Translations under genes and position numbers: made by a program
The notes under the pieces: model-generated
Seen by the model: only the letters and a program-made list of their open reading frames with translations
Databases searched by the model: none
What the model was told of the DNA's origin: nothing
Assembly (NCBI GenBank): GCA_022563615.1
Contig: JADFMZ010000086.1
Location: 1-10,010 of the forward strand
Reading direction: 5' to 3'
From: Planctomycetota bacterium
Lineage (GTDB): Bacteria > Planctomycetota > Phycisphaerae > UBA1845
DNA length: 10,010 bases
Part shown: positions 1 to 4,704 of the stretch, in pieces
How the letters are laid out: each line of letters starts with the position of its first letter
How positions within the stretch are numbered: the first letter of the stretch is position 1

Positions 1-536
1 GCCATGGCCATTAACCCGCGAAGCTCGATGTGCTCGAGCGAATCGACTTGCTCCGCCAGATGCGTGACCGCCGGCACCGCGACGCCGAGCTTGTTCGCCT
101 CCCCGCCGGCGTTGACTTCGAGCAGAATGGGGATCGTGAGGTCGAGCTTGGCCGCCTGAGCGTCGATTTCCTCAGCCAGTCGAAGGCTGTCCACGGAATG
201 GATCATATCCACCCAGGGCAGCAGGGCCTTGACTTTGTTTCGCTGCAAATGGCCGATCATGTGCCACGCCGGGCCGGGGCGGGGCGGGGCGTCTGGGTCC
301 GGCTCGCGGCGGCTGAGTCCCTCGTGGATCATCGCTGCGCGCTTCGTCAGCTCCTGGACGCGGTTTTCTCCGAGGATCGGGACGCCGATGTCGAGCAATC
401 CCCGAATGACATCCAGCGTGGCGTACTTGGTGACGGCGACAATTTGAACGTTTTCCGGATTACGATCCGCCCGCACGCAGGCCTCCTCGATCCGGTGCCG
501 GATGCGTTTCAGGTTTTCAGTGAGTTTGCGTTTCAT
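1..536 (-). CDS. yggS: YggS/PROSC-family PLP-binding protein, partial (C-terminus off window)
   Basis: A pyridoxal-phosphate homeostasis protein of the YggS/PLPBP family: a single-domain TIM barrel resembling the N-terminal domain of alanine racemase. It binds PLP and buffers the cofactor, with no known catalytic activity. The first 178 codons are visible, starting MKRKLTENLKRIRHRI. The family's PLP-lysine motif VAVTKYA is present (Lys37), followed by GENRVQE, the WHMIGHLQRNK motif and the HSVDSLRLA stretch, then LLEVNAGGEANKLGV, a variant of the usual VN-SGE-KxG motif. A proline-rich insertion (about residues 75-88, DPDAPPRPGP) lies before WHMIG. Roughly the last 50-60 residues of a typical 230-residue protein lie beyond the left edge. 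The ATG at 536 fits family N-termini; in-frame GTG and TTG codons lie just upstream, and no strong ribosome binding site decides between them. It is divergent from the RidA gene, and a good minus-strand -10 box lies about 70 bases upstream. Confidence 0.93.
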   Translation of the reverse strand, partial: MKRKLTENLKRIRHRIEEACVRADRNPENVQIVAVTKYATLDVIRGLLDIGVPILGENRVQELTKRAAMIHEGLSRREPDPDAPPRPGPAWHMIGHLQRNKVKALLPWVDMIHSVDSLRLAEEIDAQAAKLDLTIPILLEVNAGGEANKLGVAVPAVTHLAEQVDSLEHIELRGLMAM

Positions 537-608
537 CGTCAACACCGTCGCGTACACTCTCGAAAGCCATCGCCCCACAGGCTACCACCAGCCGTCGTGG
601 GTCCGATC

Positions 609-637
609 ATTATAAAACCTCCTGCGCGGATCGCCAG
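609..637 (-). promoter_or_regulatory. Putative sigma-70 promoter for the YggS gene
   Basis: On the minus strand a perfect TATAAT -10 box occupies 614-609. A weak -35 (CTGGCG, 3 of 6 consensus bases) lies 17 bases upstream. Transcription would begin near 602, giving a leader of about 66 bases before the ATG at 536. The -10 match is seen directly; promoter function is inferred. Confidence 0.4.
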
Positions 638-716
638 CGTTTCCCCACGAAAGGAGTGCGAGCGGGTCCGTCGATATTGTCACGGGCCCCGAACCCGACG
701 CCGGTCGCCATTGGTC

Positions 717-745
717 TTGCAGAACCCGGTATACCATTTTACAGT
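717..745 (+). promoter_or_regulatory. Possible promoter for the RidA-family gene
   Basis: TTGCAG (717-722) and TACAGT (740-745) are separated by 17 bases and lie 57 bases before the chosen GTG start. Matches to consensus are only moderate (3/6 and 4/6), so this is a weak candidate. Confidence 0.2.
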
Positions 746-801
746 GCCCCTAACTCATCCGACCCTTCGTGGAACGACGTTGGATGCCCAGGGGCTTGTT
801 T

Positions 802-1230
802 GTGTCTGAGAACATCATCAGCAGCCGCGCCCCGGAGCCGGTCGGTGCGTTTCCTCACGCCAAGCGTGTGGGCAACCTGCTGTTCCTGTCGGGAATCGGG
901 CCTCGAAAACGCGGCACGCGAGACATCCCCGGCGTGACGCTGGACGCTCGGGGCGATGTGGCCTCCTATGACATCGCGGTGCAATGCCAAGCGGTGTTTG
1001 AGAATGTCCGCACCGTCCTCGAAGACGCCGGCATGGGCTTGGGCGACATCGTGGACGTGACCGTCTTCCTGACCGACATGAAAAAGGATTTCCCGGTTTT
1101 CAATCGACTCTACGGCGAATATTTCGCCGGTCCCGGCAAACCCAACCCCACCCGCACGACGGTCGAAGTCAACCGCCTGCCCACGCCGATTGCCGTCGAG
1201 CTAAAGGTCATCGCAGCCTTGCCGACGTAG
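802..1230 (+). CDS. RidA/YjgF-family deaminase, 2-aminomuconate deaminase-like
   Basis: A 142-residue member of the RidA/YER057c/UK114 superfamily, which form trimers and hydrolyse enamine/imine or related amino groups. The core arginine and glutamate of active RidA proteins are present: Arg118 in TRTTVEV and Glu133 in VELKVIA. The N-terminal block (APEPVGAFPHAKRVGNLLFL, then SGIGPRKRG) and the SYDIAVQCQAVFENV block resemble the subgroup annotated as 2-aminomuconate deaminase of the kynurenine/2-nitrobenzoate routes (AmnD/NbaF) more than housekeeping RidA, by remembered sequence pattern. The GTG at 802 is chosen because an AGGGG box (790-794) sits 7 bases upstream and the product then starts like its relatives (SENIISSRAPEPVG). 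An in-frame GTG at 769 and ATG at 784 would add 6-11 atypical residues. No other kynurenine-pathway gene is nearby, so the substrate is uncertain. Confidence 0.9.
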   Translation: MSENIISSRAPEPVGAFPHAKRVGNLLFLSGIGPRKRGTRDIPGVTLDARGDVASYDIAVQCQAVFENVRTVLEDAGMGLGDIVDVTVFLTDMKKDFPVFNRLYGEYFAGPGKPNPTRTTVEVNRLPTPIAVELKVIAALPT

Positions 1231-1277
1231 TGTTTCGTCAACGGTGATTTGACGGTTTGTATGCAGACGCAGATGGG

Positions 1278-1354
1278 TGCCACTGCTCTTGAGCAGTGCA
1301 AAGCGTTGGTGATTGGGTTTTGCGGCGCGAGGTCACTGCTCAAGAGCAGTGGCA
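1278..1354. repeat. Large inverted repeat with self-palindromic arms
   Basis: Two 21-base arms (1278-1298 and 1334-1354) are perfect reverse complements, separated by 35 bases. Each arm contains its own 8-bp palindrome: CACTGCTC-TT-GAGCAGTG at 1281-1298 and CACTGCTC-AA-GAGCAGTG at 1334-1351. It starts 47 bases after the RidA-family stop codon. The right arm continues into a sequence that recurs at the right edge of the window, so this is a dispersed REP/MITE-like element and not simply a local terminator. Confidence 0.8.
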
Positions 1355-1390
1355 CACCAACCCATCAATCCACGGCTGACACTGCTCTAC
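1346..1390 (-). repeat. Dispersed repeat, family A, copy 1
   Basis: These 45 bases are the reverse complement of 9966-10010 with 43 of 45 positions identical, including the core ATCAATCCACGGCTGA. The copy forms the right flank of the 1278-1354 inverted repeat. It is noncoding; short open frames across it are fortuitous. Confidence 0.85.
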
Positions 1391-1436
1391 AGCATTTTCA
1401 TTTATTGTGTATCGCCATTTCGGGGAAATCTCCCGG

Positions 1437-1456
1437 AAAAAACGGTCGTTGGACCG
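1437..1456 (-). terminator. Terminator-like hairpin reading leftward (first of two)
   Basis: Read on the minus strand: CGGTC, loop CAAC, GACCG, then six T's (complement of the A-run at 1437-1442). This is the classical intrinsic terminator layout, although the stem is only 5 bp. No minus-strand gene ends immediately to its right. Confidence 0.4.
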
Positions 1457-1462
1457 CTACAG

Positions 1463-1482
1463 AAAAAATAGAGCTTGCTCTA
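1463..1482 (-). terminator. Terminator-like hairpin reading leftward (second of two)
   Basis: Read on the minus strand: TAGAGC, loop AA, GCTCTA, then six T's (complement of the A-run at 1463-1468). It lies seven bases from the first hairpin. The plus-strand gene to its right begins at about 1505-1562, so on the plus strand both hairpins would fall upstream of, or in the leader of, that gene. Confidence 0.4.
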
Positions 1483-1561
1483 GGGAAGCGCGAGAGGGAA
1501 GAAGCTGATCGAAACAACATCCCATGGGGGAACGTCCGCCGGAGCAGGGTGCGCCCTGTCC

Positions 1562-2329
1562 GTGCTCACTGCGGTGGCCATTGGCGGTGCGTTCATGATC
1601 GGCGGGTGCGGGCAGGACTTCACCGACGTGTCGGCCTTGCGGCTGCTGCTCACGACCGAATGTGAAGGGCAGGACGTCGCGGGCACTCAGGCTGCGGATC
1701 TGGTTCTGCTCGATTGGGACGGCGGCACGAGCCCGCTTTATCCGAGTATTTCCCTCGACCCGCTCGACCTTGCGTTGTTTGAGACTTCGGACGGCGGAAC
1801 CCTGGCGGATCGGGCGGACGAATTCAAGGAGCGGGTTCGCGGGCAAGTCACTCGGATCTTTTGTGATTTTCCAGAGGCCTCGATTCGCGTCGATCATGCC
1901 GGACAGGAACGAAATCGTAATACGACCGTCGTGCATCTCGCACAGATCGTATCGCCCCACGGGGGGGCGCAAATCGGCGAAGGCGAATACGATCCCTGCA
2001 ACCAGTATCACGACGATGCCGCCGTGATCTTCGGCGAGCAGATCCTACGCCTGGGTGGGCCTCGCATGTTGGACGACTGGGTTCTCATGTTCGCCAATGT
2101 CACCGCGCATGAGATCGGGCACATGGTGGGGTTTGGTCATATCCAGCGAGGTCAGCAGCCAGAGGCCTCTCGCTCGTTGTACGTCGAGCTCATGCTCGAC
2201 GGCCACACCATCGACGAGTTGAAAAGCGAGCAGCGCTTCGTCGTTCCCCAGGACAATTGCCCCAAGACGGATTCAACCGCCCGCCGCTGCAGTCACAACC
2301 CGGTCGCCGATTGGACACGAGGGGAATAA
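1562..2329 (+). CDS. Probable lipid-anchored zinc metalloprotease, metzincin/matrixin-like
   Basis: A 255-residue protein with the zinc-binding signature HEIGHMVGFGH at residues 183-193. It fits the metzincin pattern HExxHxxGxxH: three His ligands (183, 187, 193), catalytic Glu184 and Gly190. LYVELMLDG, with Met211 18 residues beyond the last His, may supply the Met-turn. The N-terminus is hydrophobic and ends in a lipobox-like MIGGC (Cys16), suggesting export and lipid anchoring. The start is unclear. GTG at 1562 leaves a signal peptide with no positive n-region. The frame stays open back to 1484 without an ATG, and it contains a CTG at 1505 preceded by AGAGGG. A non-canonical start or a mutated start codon is possible. 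The substrate is unknown. The rest of the protein is not recognised beyond a DPCNQYHDDAAVIF segment before the active site. The gene is convergent with the small lipoprotein gene to its right. Confidence 0.75.
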   Translation: MLTAVAIGGAFMIGGCGQDFTDVSALRLLLTTECEGQDVAGTQAADLVLLDWDGGTSPLYPSISLDPLDLALFETSDGGTLADRADEFKERVRGQVTRIFCDFPEASIRVDHAGQERNRNTTVVHLAQIVSPHGGAQIGEGEYDPCNQYHDDAAVIFGEQILRLGGPRMLDDWVLMFANVTAHEIGHMVGFGHIQRGQQPEASRSLYVELMLDGHTIDELKSEQRFVVPQDNCPKTDSTARRCSHNPVADWTRGE

Positions 2330-2382
2330 CCACGCGGCGCAAGGTCGCCGTCTTCGACCCCAAGGGCGCAGGTTGACAGCGC

Positions 2383-2507
2383 TGGGAACCCCAAACCGAG
2401 GTGAACCCGCGCAGGGAACCCGCGGTCACAGGGAATCGTAACATCGCGCGGGCTGAAGCCCGCGGCTCGGTTTGGTTAGCGTGGCTGACTCATGGGAACC
2501 GCAAACC
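2383..2507. repeat. Short direct repeat pair flanking the family B hairpin
   Basis: TGGGAACCCCAAACC (2383-2397) and TGGGAACCGCAAACC (2493-2507) match at 14 of 15 positions and lie either side of the 2444-2479 palindrome. In addition, CCAAACCGAG near 2391-2400 is the reverse complement of CTCGGTTTGG within the palindrome copy. These suggest a composite repeat element in the gap between the two convergent genes (2330-2546), which otherwise holds nothing recognisable. Confidence 0.5.
2444..2479 (+). repeat. Dispersed palindromic repeat, family B, copy 1
   Basis: The copy contains the hairpin CGCGGGCT-GA-AGCCCGCG (perfect 8-bp stem) followed by GGCTCGGTTTGGTTAG. It matches 3228-3263 at 33 of 36 positions in the same orientation. 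It lies 67 bases beyond the 3' end of the small lipoprotein gene. The GGGCTGAAGCCC core resembles repeats I associate with planctomycete and acidobacterial genomes, which is a recollection only. Confidence 0.85.
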
Positions 2508-2546
2508 AATACCGGAACACCGCTGGAGATGGTTTCATCAGTCCTG

Positions 2547-3071
2547 CTATTCCTGCGGCACCAGGACGTTAGTGGCTGCGATCCGAAGTTGGCCTTGCTC
2601 AACGGAAATATCGCAGATCGTCGCGGGTCCGGTTTCGGTAAAATACGCACGACGCTCGCCATCCACGGTTCCGAACCGCACCTGGAACGGCTGCCCTACT
2701 CGTAAAAAGTTGCCGTCGATCTCCCACACGCCTTCATCGAATACAAGATCATCAGCGACCCAAATGATCGCTTTGGCGTCGCCGTCGAATCGCACGATCT
2801 CATCGTCCACGTCGCGGACATCCGTCGTGGAGAACTCCGAGTCGGGATCAAAAAAGACGACGAGGTTCGCGTCGATTCCATCACCTTCATCCGGCCCATC
2901 GACTGGAACCCCTATCGTGCATCCCGCCAAACCCACAAGACCACACAGAGCCCATCCCAAAGCCGGAAGCGACCTACTTCCCATCGCAGGGGTACGCTGA
3001 TTCAGGCACGTCTTGGGAAAAGATCTTGGCGTCACCAACCACCGAATCAAACTTGAAACTTGACGAATCAC
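2547..3071 (-). CDS. Small acidic lipoprotein of unknown function
   Basis: A 174-residue product with a canonical lipobox LAGC (Cys51) after the hydrophobic stretch LPALGWALCGLVG, so probably exported and lipidated. The mature part (about 124 residues) is strongly acidic and appears beta-rich. It opens with a Gly/Asp/Pro-rich linker (GVPVDGPDEGDG), and no enzyme motif or known family is recognised. The GTG at 3071 has an excellent ribosome binding site, GGGAGG (3082-3077), five bases upstream. It implies an unusually long 50-residue leader with an extra basic segment. Starting at the internal ATG at 2984 (Met30) would give a normal 21-residue signal peptide but has no visible ribosome binding site. 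Family B repeat copies lie on either side of this gene, one beyond each end. Confidence 0.7.
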   Translation of the reverse strand: MIRQVSSLIRWLVTPRSFPKTCLNQRTPAMGSRSLPALGWALCGLVGLAGCTIGVPVDGPDEGDGIDANLVVFFDPDSEFSTTDVRDVDDEIVRFDGDAKAIIWVADDLVFDEGVWEIDGNFLRVGQPFQVRFGTVDGERRAYFTETGPATICDISVEQGQLRIAATNVLVPQE

Positions 3072-3087
3072 TTCAACCTCCCATCTC

Positions 3088-3103
3088 GACGCCTTCCGGC
3101 GTC
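3088..3103. other. Small hairpin upstream of the lipoprotein gene
   Basis: GACGCC-TTCC-GGCGTC is a perfect 6-bp stem lying 16 bases upstream of the GTG start and 5 bases before its ribosome binding site. It could affect the leader mRNA or be an operator. No T-run supports a terminator. Confidence 0.3.
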
Positions 3104-3180
3104 TTGACCTTTCGTGTTTTGTTCCACCGCTTCGAGGTTCTTGATGTCTTGGTGTTTCGACGTTTCGCCTTTTAGGCTTG

Positions 3181-3269
3181 GGCGCTCTAACAACACAGTG
3201 TTGTGGAGCGTCGAATCGCCGAAAATGTCGCGCGGGCTGAAGCCCGCGGCTCAGTTGTGTTAGAGTGCC
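3181..3269. mobile_element. MITE-like palindromic element ending one base before the epimerase stop codon
   Basis: The outer ends GGCGCTCTAAC (3181-3191) and GTTAGAGTGCC (3259-3269) form an inverted repeat with 10 of 11 bases paired. Inside are a palindrome, CGCTC..ACAACAC-A-GTGTTGT..GAGCG (3183-3210), and family B repeat copy 2. No coding capacity is visible. The right end falls immediately before the minus-strand epimerase's stop codon (complement of 3270-3272). Being about 89 bases with terminal inverted repeats suggests a non-autonomous mobile element, but no target-site duplication was identified. Confidence 0.5.
3228..3263 (+). repeat. Dispersed palindromic repeat, family B, copy 2
   Basis: This copy has the same CGCGGGCT-GA-AGCCCGCG hairpin followed by GGCTCAGTTGTGTTAG, and it differs from copy 1 at three of 36 positions. 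It lies just beyond the 3' end of the epimerase gene, where the hairpin could also shape the mRNA end. Confidence 0.85.
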
Positions 3270-4205
3270 TTACGCAATCGTTCGGTAATAATCAATCGCC
3301 CGGCTCAGGCCCTCTTCGAATGGAACCGAGGGTTTAAAGTTCAGCAGTCGCCGGGCCAACCCGATGTCGGCGCACGAGTGCAGCACATCACCAGCGCGCG
3401 GCGCGGTGTAGTGCGGTTGTATGTCGATACCCAAGGCGCGATTGAGGGTCGCGATCACGTGATTGACGGTGATCTCTCCGCCGCAAGCGATGTTGACGGC
3501 CTGGCCCGAGGTCTTGTCCGCTTCCATGGCCAGCCGGTTGCCCTCCACGACATCGTCCACATAAGTGAAGTCACGGGATTGTTCACCGTCTCCGAAGATG
3601 GTCGGGCGATCGCCTTGCAGCATCGTCGTGACAAAGGCTGGAATCGCCGCCGCATATTGGCTGTTGGGATCTTGCCGCGTACCGAACACGTTAAAGTATC
3701 GCAGGGTGATCGTTTCCAGCCCGTAGCACAAATAGAACACTTGGCAATAGTGTTCGCCCATCAGCTTCTGAACGGCATAGGGGCTTAGCGGTTCGGGTTT
3801 GATCTGTTCGTGCTTGGGCGACGTCGGGGTATCACCGTACACGGCGCTGCTGCCGGCGTAGATCAATCGGCGAACCCGGTTCTCAACGGCCGCCCGCAAC
3901 ACGTTGAAGGTGCCGTTGATGTTGGTGTCGTGGCTTTCCTGAGGCTGTTCCACGGACTTCGGCACCGATCCCAGCGCCGCCAGGTGGAACACAAACTCGA
4001 TGCCGCGACAGGCCTGTTGACAGGTGTCAAAATTGCGGATGTCCCCTTCGATCAGCTCCAGCCCCTTGGCCAGATGCGAAAGGTTCCGGCGATGACCGGC
4101 GCAAAGGTTGTCCAGCACGCGAACGGTATGGCCTAGCTCGACCATCCGTGTGGCAAGATGAGAGCCAATGAACCCGGCCCCGCCCGTTATGAGTACCTTA
4201 GCCAT
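3270..4205 (-). CDS. NAD-dependent sugar-nucleotide 4-epimerase/dehydratase family (extended SDR), WbpP/GalE-like
   Basis: A 311-residue extended short-chain dehydrogenase/reductase, probably interconverting UDP-glucose/galactose or UDP-GlcNAc/GalNAc for surface polysaccharide synthesis. The Rossmann motif TGGAGFIGS is at residues 7-15, with Asp32 in VLDNL placed to bind the NAD ribose. GDI (54-56) and HLAALGS (74-80) follow, then the SS-VYG segment around Ser119-Tyr123 and catalytic YAVQK (Tyr143, Lys147). The substrate-side motifs RYFNVFGTRQDPNSQYAAAI and FGDGEQSRDFTYVDDVV resemble UDP-GlcNAc C4-epimerases of the WbpP type. The ATG at 4205 (MAKVLITGG) is chosen because it gives the family N-terminus; an in-frame GTG at 4229 adds eight residues. 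It stands alone, with no glycosyltransferase neighbours, so the exact sugar is undecided. Confidence 0.9.
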   Translation of the reverse strand: MAKVLITGGAGFIGSHLATRMVELGHTVRVLDNLCAGHRRNLSHLAKGLELIEGDIRNFDTCQQACRGIEFVFHLAALGSVPKSVEQPQESHDTNINGTFNVLRAAVENRVRRLIYAGSSAVYGDTPTSPKHEQIKPEPLSPYAVQKLMGEHYCQVFYLCYGLETITLRYFNVFGTRQDPNSQYAAAIPAFVTTMLQGDRPTIFGDGEQSRDFTYVDDVVEGNRLAMEADKTSGQAVNIACGGEITVNHVIATLNRALGIDIQPHYTAPRAGDVLHSCADIGLARRLLNFKPSVPFEEGLSRAIDYYRTIA

Positions 4206-4393
4206 GCTCAGATCCGGTTCCGCCTTCACACCCCCGCAGTAAACGGCTCACCACGGTCCGATAGCATACTCCAATCCGAGGAAGATCCAAAGAAAACCCA
4301 AGGCCCTAGGCTCGGTCGGGTGCGTGACAGAATCGGCGGGCAAGTGTTATCCGTCGCATGTCTGAACCGCGGGTGCATCGAACAGCCCCCCCA
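4206..4393. other. Intergenic stretch upstream of the epimerase
   Basis: There is no convincing gene or promoter here. Together with the hairpin array and the stretch at 4573-4704 it makes a 499-base gap between two minus-strand genes. Short open frames in 4158-4675 have no recognisable protein features and run through palindromic repeat sequence. Confidence 0.5.
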
Positions 4394-4572
4394 GCCCCAA
4401 AGGGGCGCCTTAGTTCAGCCCAGGGCAACGCCCTGGGACTGATTCAGTGCGGGACACTGCGAGCCCTGAAAGGGCGGAATACGCCTATGCCGCCCTTTCA
4501 GGGCTTGCCTTCGTCTCGCCCACCAAACCCCAGGGCGTTGCCCTGGGCTGTCCTATTGTGCCCTTTCAGGGC
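4394..4572. repeat. Nested array of five short hairpins (family C repeats)
   Basis: In order: GCCCC-AAA-GGGGC (4394-4406); CCCAGGGC-AAC-GCCCTGGG (within 4416-4437); GCCCT-GAA-AGGGC (within 4462-4477); GCCCT-TTC-AGGGC (within 4490-4505); CCCAGGGC-GTT-GCCCTGGG (within 4529-4550); and a further GCCCT-TTC-AGGGC at 4560-4572. Units also pair with each other: 4462-4477 is an exact reverse complement of 4490-4505 (16 bases), and 4416-4437 of 4529-4550 (22 bases). A concentric palindrome of palindromes about 135 bases long results. The label counts five distinct units within the array plus the trailing copy. It is noncoding. Confidence 0.85.
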
Positions 4573-4704
4573 AAAGAGCAGAACCCGCACGCGGAAGATG
4601 TCGCCCGTCTACGCAACGTCGATCATCCCCGCCCAAAGTGTCACGCACCCGGGTCGGTCTTGCTGGAATGACTGAGCTTTCGTGAGCCAGGCCTGCGCAG
4701 CCAT

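Noticed and set aside
30..809. 259-codon open frame on the plus strand
   Set aside because: It is antisense to the clear YggS-family frame, has low-complexity Arg/His-rich content and no recognisable domain.
1249..1665. 138-codon plus-strand open frame after the RidA-family gene
   Set aside because: Its N-terminal half is the family A palindromic repeat and it overlaps the metalloprotease in another frame.
4206..4229. Upstream GTG start at 4229 for the epimerase
   Set aside because: It would add eight residues before the usual MAKVLITGG start without a better ribosome binding site.
4394..4572. CRISPR-like regular repeats
   Set aside because: Unit sequences differ, alternate in orientation and lack uniform spacers; symmetry is palindromic, and there are no cas genes.
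4158..4675. Several short plus-strand open frames
   Set aside because: They run through the hairpin array; the Pro/Arg/Gly-rich translation simply reflects repeat sequence.
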